Shown: positions 34,725-44,510, counted from the stretch's first letter. The stretch is 44,658 nt of DNA from Muribaculaceae bacterium (GCA_017547845.1 JAFYNZ010000032.1:1-44658), one strand, 5' to 3'. Notes: generated by a model from the letters alone, not told the origin. Program-made: numbers and translations.

Positions 34725-35627
34725 TTACCAAAGTTTCTGTGGATAAACGCCTTCGTCGGTCAGACGCTTGAATTGCTCGATAGTCGCAGGACGGTCGGCA
34801 GCATATGTGACACCAAACCATTTAGATGGTGTCTTTTCTACCTTCAAGGTCACAGTGCCTGAAGTGATAAGGTCGTTGACCACGGTCGGGATATAGAATT
34901 CTGACTTGAGCTCTGAGGCATTCTTTTGGAGGAATTCGATGAAGGCCTTTTCGGTGTGGACGAAATAGTCGGGTGTGAAGCCCCACATGTTCATCGATAC
35001 GGCTGCTCCGGCAGGGAATTCTGCTTCTGTGCCGTCAGCGAGGGTGTGCACAAGCTTGTCGCCTTTGCGTTGAATGCCGTGACACTCGTTGACACCTGTG
35101 AGGTAGCCCTCTTCAGAGACTTGACAGTGACCGCGAGAGACAGTACCGTTTTCGCTAAGTGTGTTCTCAATCTGGAAGCCGACCATGCAGTAGCAGTTTT
35201 CCTTGTCAGCCACCTTACGGAGTGCATCAGCGAGGATTTGGAAGCTCTCTGCACCGTAGAAGTCGTCGGCATTGATTACGGCAAACGGCTCTTTGATAGC
35301 GTCCTTACCCATCAAGACGGCGTGACCTGTACCCCATGGCTTGGTGCGTTCAGGGTGAGGAGCGAAGCCTGCAGGCAATGCAGTGATGTCTTGGAACACT
35401 ACATCGACGGCGATGTGGTCTTGATATTTTGATATGATTTTGTCTCTGAACTCTTGTTCGAAATCGTGGCGAATGACGAATACCACTTTGCCAAAACCGG
35501 CACGTATAGCGTCATAGACCGAGTAGTCCATGATGGTTTCACCGTTAGGTCCTACGCCATCGAGTTGCTTAAGACCACCGTAACGACTGCCCATTCCGGC
35601 AGCGAGTATAAATAGGGTTGGTTTCAT
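34725..35627 (-). CDS. Sugar-phosphate nucleotidyltransferase
   Basis: This NTP-transferase-fold enzyme of 300 residues has the signature LAAGMGSRYGGLKQLDGVGPNGE-type opening (AAGMGSRYGGLKQ visible), an acidic metal site in INADDFYG and MNMWGFTPDYF. It probably makes an NDP-sugar from a sugar 1-phosphate. A UTP substrate is suggested by the neighbouring galE but not shown. holB lies 14 bases upstream. Confidence 0.88.
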   Translation of the reverse strand: MKPTLFILAAGMGSRYGGLKQLDGVGPNGETIMDYSVYDAIRAGFGKVVFVIRHDFEQEFRDKIISKYQDHIAVDVVFQDITALPAGFAPHPERTKPWGTGHAVLMGKDAIKEPFAVINADDFYGAESFQILADALRKVADKENCYCMVGFQIENTLSENGTVSRGHCQVSEEGYLTGVNECHGIQRKGDKLVHTLADGTEAEFPAGAAVSMNMWGFTPDYFVHTEKAFIEFLQKNASELKSEFYIPTVVNDLITSGTVTLKVEKTPSKWFGVTYAADRPATIEQFKRLTDEGVYPQKLW

Positions 35628-35641
35628 GTCTATATCTGAAT

Positions 35642-36766
35642 TTATGTTTTAATCAATATAATTAGTTTGATGCAGAAGTCAAACATCACAATCTTAGCAT
35701 TGGCATTGCGTGCGATGTCGTTCTCTGCAAGGTTTATTTCGGTCATCAAGCCTTCGACATTACGCTCGTTGATGAATGGCGAGAAGCGAGAGCTGAACTG
35801 ACGGTCTTCGGCATTGAGGCAATTGAGCGACGGAGTCTGAAGGTTGTAGATGAAGTTTTCGCGCACCATAGATGCACAATATGCAAGGAAGCGACGGTTT
35901 TTCTCACGTCCCATCGATGCTATCTTGTCGGCGATGTCTTTGAGCGACCTGATGTCGCGCATGTAGGCCTTACGCATCATCTCCTGGAATATCTTGCGAA
36001 ACTCTGCTGTCTCACCGCTTAAGCTCACATTTCCCACAGCGACATTTACGTTGCCATCGCTTATCGATGCTATCTCGAGGGCAGAATTTTCATCGATGCC
36101 ATATGTCGAACAGAGGTAGAGAGCTATCTCCGATGGGGAAAGTTTCTTGAGGTTGACACGCTGAGTGCGTGAAAAGATGGTCGGCAGGATAGCTTGAGGC
36201 TCGTTGCTGACGAATATGAACTTGGTGTCCTCAAAGGGCTCTTCGATAATCTTGAGCAACTTATTGGCAGCCTCTTCGTTCATCTTCTCAGGTAGCCACA
36301 TTAGCATGATTTTGTGCTTGGCAGCGAAGCTGGAGTGGTGCATCTTGCGTAGAATTTCGGCACTCTCATCGACATAAATCATGGGCTGCGAGTTTCCGGC
36401 ATCCATCAATTCAAGCCATCTCTCGTAGGGCGACATAGGGTCTTCCTCGACAAATTCAATCCACTCAGTCAGATAGTCTTCCGACACAGTCAACTTAGGA
36501 CTTGACTTCTTGACTATCGGATAGACATAGTGCATATCGGGATTGTTGAGCGACTGATGCTGTCGACATGACGGACACTTGCCACAAGAGTCGCCATTGA
36601 CACGATTGGTGCAATGAATGTACTGCGCCAATGCTCTTGCCAACGTCATCTTGCCGATACCCGAAGGACCGGATATCAACAGTGCGTGCGGCAACTGATC
36701 GTTGTCGACACTGTAGCGCAATAGCGACTTCTGCTCCTCATGACCTATTACTTGTGAAAATTTCAT
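35642..36766 (-). CDS. holB: DNA polymerase III delta' subunit
   Basis: This clamp-loader AAA+ protein has 374 residues. It shows the Walker A-like GPSGIGKMTLARAL, a four-Cys zinc module in HCTNRVNGDSCGKCPSCRQH, LLKIIEEP and the sensor-1 region FSRTQRVNLKKLSP. It loads the sliding clamp at the replisome. The sugar-nucleotide genes lie downstream with short gaps, so it may be co-transcribed despite the unrelated function. Confidence 0.93.
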   Translation of the reverse strand: MKFSQVIGHEEQKSLLRYSVDNDQLPHALLISGPSGIGKMTLARALAQYIHCTNRVNGDSCGKCPSCRQHQSLNNPDMHYVYPIVKKSSPKLTVSEDYLTEWIEFVEEDPMSPYERWLELMDAGNSQPMIYVDESAEILRKMHHSSFAAKHKIMLMWLPEKMNEEAANKLLKIIEEPFEDTKFIFVSNEPQAILPTIFSRTQRVNLKKLSPSEIALYLCSTYGIDENSALEIASISDGNVNVAVGNVSLSGETAEFRKIFQEMMRKAYMRDIRSLKDIADKIASMGREKNRRFLAYCASMVRENFIYNLQTPSLNCLNAEDRQFSSRFSPFINERNVEGLMTEINLAENDIARNANAKIVMFDFCIKLIILIKT

Positions 36767-36877
36767 TTAGCTTGCGGCTCTTTATGTGGAGGCATCATTC
36801 GTGTCGACGAAATCGCCCCACAGTTCATATCATCTGCGAAGTTAGTTATTTTTGACCATATATCAAAACCTTTCGAC

Positions 36878-37687
36878 CTACTTAAGGCTGCGTATCAGTT
36901 TGAGAGCTTCGTTTCGTCCGGCATTGACCTTGTCGGGGTGATGCACATCGGAATTGACCACTATCGGCAGACCTGATGCTATCACCTTGTCCATCCACCT
37001 CTGTGAGGGGAAGAAACGCTTATGCTCATCGTAGGCTTTGGTGTTGACCTCTATGGCTACTTGTGCCGAGATGGCGTGGGATATCACATCGTCTATGAGT
37101 GCCTCATACCATGACTCCTCTTCGATACCGGGCGACGCTTGTGACGCATTGCGAGCTATCTTGTCGAAGTGTCCGAGAATGTCGAAGCCTCCGAGTTCTA
37201 TCATGGTCAGCGTATGCTCAAAGAATTTCTCTACGACATAGCGTATATCGCCTCTGAACTCCTCCTTCAATCGCTGGCTGAAGCGTTCGTATCGTCCATC
37301 GCAATCGATAGGGATACCATCGTAGTTGGGCACAAAATGCACCGATGCCAAGCGATAGTCCAATGGCAGGCGTTGGAAATAATCGATGTGCGGACCGAAG
37401 TCGCGACTCAGATAGTCTATCTCCATCGATTGCCACACCTGCATCTGCTCGCCATGAATATCCCTAAGTCGGGCTATCTCCGACAGATATGGGTCGACGG
37501 CTTCACGGACCATGTTGCATGTCGAGTGGCACGCTATGGGAGAGTGAGGGGTGAAACCGAGGTGGAGCATTCCGACACGACGCGCAGCTTCTGCTATCTC
37601 CTGCATCGAAGCCTTGCCATCGCAGAAATGTGTGTGGGAGTGCAAGTTGTAGAGGTCGGTCTGACACGTTATCGACTGCACATTCAT
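36878..37687 (-). CDS. PHP-domain phosphatase (HisJ-like)
   Basis: This is a 269-residue PHP-family metallohydrolase. Metal ligands are visible: His16/His18/His20 and Asp23 in NLHSHTHFCDG, Glu in SMEIDYL, His in ASVHFV, and the C-terminal VNSDVHHPDKV. Histidinol phosphatase is the standard annotation, but other phosphoesters are possible because no his genes are nearby. It overlaps the end of cstA by four bases, implying translational coupling. Confidence 0.85.
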   Translation of the reverse strand: MNVQSITCQTDLYNLHSHTHFCDGKASMQEIAEAARRVGMLHLGFTPHSPIACHSTCNMVREAVDPYLSEIARLRDIHGEQMQVWQSMEIDYLSRDFGPHIDYFQRLPLDYRLASVHFVPNYDGIPIDCDGRYERFSQRLKEEFRGDIRYVVEKFFEHTLTMIELGGFDILGHFDKIARNASQASPGIEEESWYEALIDDVISHAISAQVAIEVNTKAYDEHKRFFPSQRWMDKVIASGLPIVVNSDVHHPDKVNAGRNEALKLIRSLK

Positions 37688-39132
37688 AGACGACTCTTGT
37701 TTTTAGCTCTTACGACAAACATCGCCATGAACAATGCCGACACACCGATACCGAAGGCTACTGCGACTGCATAACTGATGCTACAACCCATCAAAGAGAC
37801 TGTCAGCAGACTGAAACCTTCGGGTGCAAACATGATGTATGTCGAAGTGACCGCTGTCATCAGCAGGGCAGGCAACAGGGTGATGAAATAGTTTTTCTTA
37901 TGGTCGTAGAGCCATATGGTGATAGCCCAAAGAGTGAACACCGATAGCACTTGGTTGCACCACGCAAAGTATCTCCACACCACTTCGTAGGGCAGTAGCA
38001 TTATGACGAAGCACAACACGAAGATCGGCACCGAAATCAGCAGTCGCTTGGAGATTTTCTTCTGCTCGATATGCATAAAATCGGCTGCTATGAGTCGCGC
38101 ACTACGCAATGCTGTGTCGCCCGATGTGATAGGTGCGGCTATGACACCGAGTATGGCCAGAATGCCACCGAATGTACCGAGCCACGACTTGGAGATGTTG
38201 TCGACAAGGATTGCAGGCGACGATGAGCCCATGAATTGTTGCAGACCATCATAGCCACCTGTGAACGTGATTGCTGCCGCTGCCCATATCAAAGCGACGA
38301 TGCCCTCAGCGACCATCGCTCCGTAGAACACCGGTCGTGCGTGACGCTCATTCTTCAGACATCGAGCCATCATCGGCGATTGAGTCGCATGGAAGCCCGA
38401 AATCGCTCCACATGCTATGGACACAAACATCATCGGGAATATAGGGTTGGCATCAGGGTCGGCTTTGTGGTTGTAGAATTCGGTCCACACCTCAGGCAAC
38501 GATGCCGAATTGACCAGCATCATCACCATCACTCCGACTGCCATAAAGAGCAATGCGAAGCCAAACAAGGGGTAGAGTTTGCCTATCAATTTATCGACAG
38601 GCAGAAGGGTGGCAGCCATGTAGTAGGCAAATATCACCACAATCCAGAATGTGCGGTCGAGATACTGTGGCGTCAACATTGCCAATAGGTCGGCAGGATT
38701 GTAGACAAACACAGCTCCGACCAGTATCATCAATAGCAAGGCGAAGATGCGCAAGGCAGTTTTGACACGGTTGCCGAGTTGGTCGCCCACGATTTCGGGC
38801 AACGATGCACCATTGCTTCTCAACGACAACATGCCCGACAGATAGTCGTGCACCGCTCCGGCGAAGATTGTCCCAAAGACTATCCATAGGAATGCTGCCG
38901 GACCAAACATTACGCCCATGATAGCTCCGAATATCGGACCCAATCCGGCGATGTTGAGAAATTGTATCATAAATATCTTCCATGTCGGAAGCTCTACATA
39001 GTCGACGCCATCGGCCATCGTATGCACAGGCGTAGGACGCTGTGGCTCAACGCCAAACACCTTTGCCACATACTTGCCATAGACGAAGTAGCCTGCTATC
39101 AGGATTACGAGTGAAACTACAAATGAAATCAT
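37684..39132 (-). CDS. cstA: Carbon starvation protein A, short form
   Basis: This is a polytopic membrane transporter of the CstA family (peptide or pyruvate uptake in enterobacteria). The 482-residue protein has multiple membrane segments and the family motifs GPIFGAIMG, GAVHDYLSGM, SGFHATQSPMMARC and APITSGDTALRSARL. It is shorter than E. coli CstA (701 residues), as is usual in Bacteroidetes. Its ATG shares one base with the TAA stop of the upstream TPR/PD40 gene, and it overlaps the PHP gene downstream, so the three genes form an operon. Confidence 0.93.
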   Translation of the reverse strand: MISFVVSLVILIAGYFVYGKYVAKVFGVEPQRPTPVHTMADGVDYVELPTWKIFMIQFLNIAGLGPIFGAIMGVMFGPAAFLWIVFGTIFAGAVHDYLSGMLSLRSNGASLPEIVGDQLGNRVKTALRIFALLLMILVGAVFVYNPADLLAMLTPQYLDRTFWIVVIFAYYMAATLLPVDKLIGKLYPLFGFALLFMAVGVMVMMLVNSASLPEVWTEFYNHKADPDANPIFPMMFVSIACGAISGFHATQSPMMARCLKNERHARPVFYGAMVAEGIVALIWAAAAITFTGGYDGLQQFMGSSSPAILVDNISKSWLGTFGGILAILGVIAAPITSGDTALRSARLIAADFMHIEQKKISKRLLISVPIFVLCFVIMLLPYEVVWRYFAWCNQVLSVFTLWAITIWLYDHKKNYFITLLPALLMTAVTSTYIMFAPEGFSLLTVSLMGCSISYAVAVAFGIGVSALFMAMFVVRAKNKSRL

Positions 39133-40586
39133 TATCGTGTCGATTTTTCTGCCTTGTAAATATTATTGCGTATCTCTTTAATCTCTTCTCTGAGCGACTG
39201 CATTTGAGCCTTTACGCTCTTGATTTCTTCGACCACTGCTGCAGAGGGATTGCTATGGTAGCTCTTGCGAAGTTTCGACAGTTGCTCGGTCAAGTCGGTC
39301 AACGCTTCGGTCTTCTCGAGATAGTCGCGCATCAATTCAGTTCCTTCGTGCGTCTTGAAGTCGTCGTAGTTGCGATAGACCACTTCCGACGATATAGGAA
39401 ACTCAAACTCGGTGACGACCACCTTTTGGTCGACATCTATCTCGCTAATTGTCTGCAGGATTTCCGAGTAGTCGGCATCTTCCTCCCAGGTCATCATGTA
39501 GTCGGTCATCTTGGCGTAGGAGACGATATCGGGGTCGTCGATGTTACGATTGACACGCACATCGTTGGGGATAAAGACATAGATTGTCACAGTCGATTGG
39601 TCGCTGTCGCCTGTTGGTGTGTGACGGTCGGTGGCCCACCATCCGATGCCGTTCTCTTCATCGATGGCGAGCATGAAGTCGTTGTAGGGAGAGTTGTAGG
39701 GCATTCCGACATTCAACGGCGACATATACTCATGCGTCTGAGAGTCACGGTTGGAGCAGAAGATGTCGTAGCCGCCGATAGAGCCTTCGCCCTGACTTGC
39801 AAAGTAGAGTGTCGAGCCGTCGGACATCATAAACGGATAAGCGTCGTGATTACTCCTGTCGTCACCGAAATCGACCATCACCGGCTCATGCCATGTGCCG
39901 TCGTTCAGTCGTGATGCCTCATATAGACGTGTGTTCAATGCACTGTCGACATCTGCCCAGAGTATGAAATCATTGTTCTCGTTGGCATAATACATCTGCT
40001 CGACACCACCGTCAGGAGTCTTGACAGGCAACTCATCGAGCGAACGGAGTCGTCCGGCAGAGAGAGCCATGCGATAGTGGGAGAAAAACTTTTCGTAGGG
40101 CACGCTTATGCTGTCGATGACCACAATGCTTTCCACGCGGTCGAGCATCGATTGTGCAGAATTGGCCATATCGACCTCGGCCTCTAAATCTTCAGGCACG
40201 CTCTTCTTCGCTTTTTTCAATGCTTCTTGATATTCGTCATAGGCTTCAAGCGCCGACTCAAAGTCGTAATCGGCAAAGCTTATCTTGCCCAGATAACGGT
40301 AGGCATCAGCATGACGAGAGGTAGCCGCCTCAAAATACTCAGCCGCCTCATCATATCGGTCGAGATGAAAGCAAGCCACGCCTGCCCAATACTTTAGGTC
40401 GATAGCCGTATTAGGCTTCGGTTTGCGTTTGAGTTCATTCTGCAGCGTGGTCAGCACCGCTTGGTAATCTTGGGGTGTCTGCGCTGCATTTATCGATGCT
40501 TTTGCATCATCGACGACAGAAGCCGACACAGAAGTTGCCGACAAAATCATCGATGCAATTATACTATATTTAAATATGTTGTTCAT
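39132..40586 (-). CDS. TPR and PD40/WD40-like repeat envelope protein
   Basis: From ATG 40586 (MNNIFKYS) the protein has 484 residues and a signal peptide (about 1-22, SVSA). N-terminal tetratricopeptide-like helices span about 30-160. PD40-type beta-propeller strands follow, such as MMSDGSTLYFASQGEGSIGGYDIFCS and NGIGWWATDRHTPTGDSDQ-like text. A C-terminal coiled coil lies at about 405-480. It resembles the non-OmpA part of Bacteroidetes gliding/secretion-type PD40 proteins, but no OmpA domain is present. The frame extends upstream to 40604 with a TTG, but the -7 box overlaps that part. Confidence 0.8.
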   Translation of the reverse strand: MNNIFKYSIIASMILSATSVSASVVDDAKASINAAQTPQDYQAVLTTLQNELKRKPKPNTAIDLKYWAGVACFHLDRYDEAAEYFEAATSRHADAYRYLGKISFADYDFESALEAYDEYQEALKKAKKSVPEDLEAEVDMANSAQSMLDRVESIVVIDSISVPYEKFFSHYRMALSAGRLRSLDELPVKTPDGGVEQMYYANENNDFILWADVDSALNTRLYEASRLNDGTWHEPVMVDFGDDRSNHDAYPFMMSDGSTLYFASQGEGSIGGYDIFCSNRDSQTHEYMSPLNVGMPYNSPYNDFMLAIDEENGIGWWATDRHTPTGDSDQSTVTIYVFIPNDVRVNRNIDDPDIVSYAKMTDYMMTWEEDADYSEILQTISEIDVDQKVVVTEFEFPISSEVVYRNYDDFKTHEGTELMRDYLEKTEALTDLTEQLSKLRKSYHSNPSAAVVEEIKSVKAQMQSLREEIKEIRNNIYKAEKSTR

Positions 40587-40591
40587 AGTCG

Positions 40592-40599
40592 CAAAGTTA
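40592..40599 (-). promoter_or_regulatory. Likely -7 box of the TPR-cstA-PHP operon
   Basis: TAACTTTG (minus strand, 40599-40592) matches TAnnTTTG exactly, but no good TTTG is seen 19-20 bases upstream. It ends only five bases before the ATG at 40586, so the transcript could be almost leaderless if this box is used. Confidence 0.4.
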
Positions 40600-40728
40600 A
40601 GCAATAGTTTTGGATTTAGCCGAATTACGGTTGTGAAAAATAGGTTAAATAAGCATAAAATTCGCCTTACACACCTATAAACAAAAAATAATGACTGCCT
40701 GAGACGGCTGATTTCAGAGAAATTTTAT

Positions 40729-40736
40729 TATCTTTG
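40729..40736 (+). promoter_or_regulatory. -7 box of the etfBA-acd operon
   Basis: TATCTTTG matches TAnnTTTG. The -33 region reads GCTG 18 bases upstream (40707-40710), a partial match to TTTG. The transcript would start near 40741, about 45 nt before etfB. Confidence 0.5.
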
Positions 40737-40785
40737 CAACGTAAAATTGTGTAATAAAATTCATTTATAAATAAATATCGACATT

Positions 40786-41655
40786 ATGAGTTTAAATATC
40801 ATTGTACTAGCTAAGCAGGTACCTGATACAAGAAATGTGGGTAAAGACGCGATGAAGGAAGACGGCACAATCAACCGTGCAGTGCTTCCAGCGATTTTCA
40901 ACCCAGAAGACCTTAATGCACTTGAGCAAGCACTCAAGCTTAAGGATCTCTATCCAGGCACAAAAATCACAATCCTCACAATGGGTCCGGCTCGTGCTGC
41001 AGAAATCATCCGCGAAGGTATGTATCGTGGAGCAGACGGCGGTATCGTACTTTCTGACCGTGCATTTGCGGGTGCCGACACTTTGGCAACTTCTTATGCC
41101 CTCTCAGCAGCTGTGAAGAAGATTGGCGAGTATGACATGATTATCGGTGGTCGTCAGGCTATCGACGGTGACACAGCTCAAGTAGGTCCTCAAGTGGCTG
41201 AAAAGCTCGGTCTCCCACAAGTGACTTACGCTGAAGACATCATCGAAGTGATAGATGGCAAGGTGACTATCAAGCGTCGCATCGAGAGCGGTGTAGAGAC
41301 TGTCAAGGCTCCATTGCCATTGGTGGTGACTGTCAACGGTTCGGCCGACGAATGCCGTCCTCGCAACGCTAAGGCTATCCAAAAATATAAATATGCAGCA
41401 GTGCCTTCTGAAGTGGCTGAAGACGAAGCGAAGAAAGCGTTGATCGAAAAGCGCCCTTACCTCGCTATCGGCGAGTGGAACGCTGCTTACGTGGATGCCG
41501 ACCTCGAACAATGTGGTCTCAACGGCTCGCCTACTAAGGTGAAGAGCATCGAAAACGTAGTGTTCACTGCTAAGGAAGCTCGTTGCGTAGGCAACAACGA
41601 CCAGGAACTCGAAGACTTGATTAAAGAACTTATCGTTAACCATACTATCGGATAA
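40786..41655 (+). CDS. etfB: Electron transfer flavoprotein, beta subunit
   Basis: EtfB forms with EtfA the FAD-containing shuttle that carries electrons from or to acyl-CoA dehydrogenase. The 289-residue protein opens with the typical IIVLAKQVPDT and contains NPEDLNALEQAL, GGRQAIDGDTAQVGPQVAE and a C-terminal ETF-specific tail. It is longer than mitochondrial-type EtfB. In an anaerobe with a neighbouring acyl-CoA dehydrogenase, flavin-based bifurcation is possible but not shown. Confidence 0.95.
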   Translation: MSLNIIVLAKQVPDTRNVGKDAMKEDGTINRAVLPAIFNPEDLNALEQALKLKDLYPGTKITILTMGPARAAEIIREGMYRGADGGIVLSDRAFAGADTLATSYALSAAVKKIGEYDMIIGGRQAIDGDTAQVGPQVAEKLGLPQVTYAEDIIEVIDGKVTIKRRIESGVETVKAPLPLVVTVNGSADECRPRNAKAIQKYKYAAVPSEVAEDEAKKALIEKRPYLAIGEWNAAYVDADLEQCGLNGSPTKVKSIENVVFTAKEARCVGNNDQELEDLIKELIVNHTIG

Positions 41656-41670
41656 AACAACTCAACAATT

Positions 41671-42699
41671 ATGGCAGAACAAAACAATTTGATCGTATAT
41701 TGCGAATATGAAGATGGTAAGGTTGCTGACGTAAGTCTCGAACTTCTTACCAAAGGTCGCTCTCTTGCTACCCAGCTCGGCGTTAAGCTCCAAGCCATCG
41801 TAGCCGGCGACAAGCTTGAAGGCATCGAAGCACAGCTCTTCCCTTACGGTGTGGACACTGTCTACAAGGTGGAAGATGCTCGCCTCTACCCTTACACATC
41901 TCTTCCTCACTCTTCTATCCTCATCAACCTTTTCAAGGAAATCAAGCCTCAAATCGCTTTCATGGGTGCAACATCTATCGGTCGTGACCTCGGTCCACGC
42001 GTGTCGTCTTGCCTCCACAGCGGTCTGACAGCTGACTGTACATCACTTGAAATCGGTAGCCACAAAGACCCTAAGACTCAAAAGGAATACGAAAACCTCC
42101 TCTACCAAATCCGTCCTGCATTCGGTGGCAACATCGTAGCGACTATCGTCAACCCTGACTGCCGTCCTCAGATGGCTACTGTGCGCGAAGGCGTGATGAA
42201 GAAAGAGATTTTCGACGCTGACTACAAGGGTGAAGTGATCAACCTCGACGTCAACAAATACACTTCTGCTGAAGACTTCGTAGTCGAAATCATCGACCGC
42301 CACGTCGAAAAGTCTAAGATCAACCTCAAGGCTGCTCCTATCATCGTAGCCGGCGGTTACGGCGTAGGCAGCAAAGAAAACTTCGACCTCCTCTATCAGC
42401 TTGCCGACACACTCGGCGCTGAAGTGGGTGCGACTCGTGCTGCTGTCGACGCAGGCTGGGCAGAACACGCTCGCCAGATCGGTCAGACAGGTGTGACAGT
42501 GCGTCCTAAACTCTACATCGCTTGCGGTATCTCAGGTCAAATCCAGCACATCGCCGGCATGCAGGAAAGCTCTATCATCATCTCTGTCAACAACGACCCT
42601 GCTGCGCCTATCAACAACATCGCAGACTATGTGATCAACGGCACTATCGAAGAAGTGCTTCCTAAATTAATTAAGTACTACAAAAAGAATTCTAAATAA
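41671..42699 (+). CDS. etfA: Electron transfer flavoprotein, alpha subunit
   Basis: The 342-residue EtfA has the C-terminal FAD-binding domain with GGYGVGSKENFDLLYQLAD, GATRAAVDAGW, IGQTGVTVRPKLYIACGISG and the ending SIIISVNNDPAAPI...ADYVINGT. No N-terminal ferredoxin domain is present, unlike some clostridial bifurcating EtfA proteins. It lies 15 bases after etfB and 2 bases before the acyl-CoA dehydrogenase gene. Confidence 0.96.
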   Translation: MAEQNNLIVYCEYEDGKVADVSLELLTKGRSLATQLGVKLQAIVAGDKLEGIEAQLFPYGVDTVYKVEDARLYPYTSLPHSSILINLFKEIKPQIAFMGATSIGRDLGPRVSSCLHSGLTADCTSLEIGSHKDPKTQKEYENLLYQIRPAFGGNIVATIVNPDCRPQMATVREGVMKKEIFDADYKGEVINLDVNKYTSAEDFVVEIIDRHVEKSKINLKAAPIIVAGGYGVGSKENFDLLYQLADTLGAEVGATRAAVDAGWAEHARQIGQTGVTVRPKLYIACGISGQIQHIAGMQESSIIISVNNDPAAPINNIADYVINGTIEEVLPKLIKYYKKNSK

Positions 42700-42701
42700 C
42701 G

Positions 42702-44408
42702 ATGGCAAATTTCTATAACGATAACCCGGATTTGAAGCACCACCTTTCTCACCCTTTGATGGAGAAAATCGTGGAGCTTAAGGAAAGACAATATGCCGAC
42801 GCTGACGTCTATGACTACGCTCCGATGAACTTCGAAGACGCTATGGACAACTACGACAAAGTGCTCGAAATCGTCGGTGAAATCAGTGGTGACATCATCG
42901 GCGAAAACGCTGAAAATGTTGACCACCAAGGCCCTCGCGTCGAAAACAACCGCGTAATCTATGCTGACGGCACTGCTAAGAACCTCGAAGTGTGTCGCAA
43001 GGCGGGATTGATGGGTATGTCAATGCCTCGTCGTTACGGTGGTCTCAACTTCCCTATCACTCCTTACATCATGGCTGCCGACATCGTCAGCCGCGCTGAT
43101 GCAGGTTTCGAAAACCTTTGGGGTCTCCAAGACTGTGCTGAGACTATCTACGAATTTGCCGACGAAGACCAAAAGCAACGCTACATCACTCGCGTTTGCC
43201 AAGGCGAAACCATGTCGATGGACCTCACTGAGCCTGACGCAGGTTCCGACCTCCAGTCTGTAATGCTCAAGGCTACTCAGAAGGAAGACGGCTCATGGGT
43301 GCTCAACGGCGTTAAGCGCTTCATCACCAACGGTGATAGCGACATCCACCTCGTGCTCGCTCGCTCTGAAGAAGGCACTAAGGATGGTCGCGGTCTTTCA
43401 ATGTTCATCTACGACAAGCGCAACGGTGGCGTCAACGTGCGTCGCATCGAAAACAAGATGGGTATCAAGGGTAGCCCTACTTGCGAACTCGTCTACAAAG
43501 ATGCTCCTGCCGAGCTCTGTGGCTCTCGTCGCCTCGGTCTTATCAAATATGTGATGGCACTCATGAACGGCGCTCGTCTCGGTATCGCAGCTCAGTCAGT
43601 CGGTATCAGCGAAGCAGCTTATCGCGAAGCACTCGCATATGCTAAGGACCGTAAGCAATTCGGCAAGGCTATCATCGAATTCCCTGCTGTCTCTGAAATC
43701 CTCTCAGTGATGAAGGGTAAGCTCGACGCTTCTCGCTCACTCCTTTACGAATGCTCTCGCTTTGTCGACATGTACAAAGTCTACGAAGACATCGCTAAAG
43801 AACGCAGCCTCACAGCTGAAGAAAAGGCTGAAATGAAGAAATACAGCCGTCTTGCCGATGCGTTCACTCCTCTTGCTAAGGGTCTCTCATCAGAATTCTG
43901 CAACCAAAACGCTTACGACTGTATCCAGATCCACGGTGGCTCAGGCTTCATGAAGGACTACGCTTGCGAACGCATCTATCGCGACGCTCGCATCACATCT
44001 ATCTACGAAGGTACGACTCAGCTCCAAGTCGTAGCGGCTATCCGCCACGTCACAACAGGCACTTACCTCAACTATATGCGCGACTGCGAAGCTATGGAAG
44101 TGGCTGCTGAAGACCAAGCTATCAAAGATATGCTCATCGGCCTCACCAACCAATATGCTGACGCTGTGGCTGCTGTCGACGCTTGCAAAGAGCCGGGCTA
44201 CATCGACTTCATGGCTCGTCGCCTCGTAGAAATGGCAGGCAACATCATCATGACCTACCTCCTTCTCTCTGATGCTCAACGCAACCCAAGCTTCCGCACT
44301 TCACTCAACGTATTTGCAAAGTTCACTCAGTCAGACGTCGCTAAGCACATCGACTTCATCAGCAAATTCAACGCTGAAGAACTCGGCAACTACATCATCA
44401 AAGACTAA
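42702..44408 (+). CDS. Acyl-CoA dehydrogenase, long Bacteroidetes type
   Basis: This FAD-dependent acyl-CoA dehydrogenase oxidises or reduces the alpha-beta bond of an acyl-CoA with EtfAB as electron partner. The 568-residue protein has DLTEPDAGSDLQSV, GVKRFITNGDSD, DRKQFGKAIIEFPAVSEI and the likely catalytic Glu436 in SIYEGTTQLQ. An extra C-terminal helical region of about 110 residues goes beyond the 380-residue family core. Substrate chain length cannot be read from the sequence; a role as enoyl-CoA reductase in fermentation is possible. Confidence 0.93.
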   Translation: MANFYNDNPDLKHHLSHPLMEKIVELKERQYADADVYDYAPMNFEDAMDNYDKVLEIVGEISGDIIGENAENVDHQGPRVENNRVIYADGTAKNLEVCRKAGLMGMSMPRRYGGLNFPITPYIMAADIVSRADAGFENLWGLQDCAETIYEFADEDQKQRYITRVCQGETMSMDLTEPDAGSDLQSVMLKATQKEDGSWVLNGVKRFITNGDSDIHLVLARSEEGTKDGRGLSMFIYDKRNGGVNVRRIENKMGIKGSPTCELVYKDAPAELCGSRRLGLIKYVMALMNGARLGIAAQSVGISEAAYREALAYAKDRKQFGKAIIEFPAVSEILSVMKGKLDASRSLLYECSRFVDMYKVYEDIAKERSLTAEEKAEMKKYSRLADAFTPLAKGLSSEFCNQNAYDCIQIHGGSGFMKDYACERIYRDARITSIYEGTTQLQVVAAIRHVTTGTYLNYMRDCEAMEVAAEDQAIKDMLIGLTNQYADAVAAVDACKEPGYIDFMARRLVEMAGNIIMTYLLLSDAQRNPSFRTSLNVFAKFTQSDVAKHIDFISKFNAEELGNYIIKD

Positions 44409-44460
44409 TCCCGACACGCAATAGCGTGCCCCTCTTAGAGGGAACATCTATAAATCGACT

Positions 44461-44490
44461 AAAGCCACTCCGTAATCCCGGGGTGGCTTT
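44461..44490. terminator. Bidirectional terminator after acyl-CoA dehydrogenase
   Basis: AAAGCCAC (44461-44468) pairs with GTGGCTTT (44483-44490), with an inner CCG/CGG pair. It is preceded by small hairpins CACGC-AATA-GCGTG (44415-44428) and CCTC/GAGG (about 44431-44441). It lies between the acyl-CoA dehydrogenase gene and the minus-strand mini-ORF. Confidence 0.78.
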
Positions 44491-44510
44491 CTTGCGTCAA
44501 GAGAGAAGTA

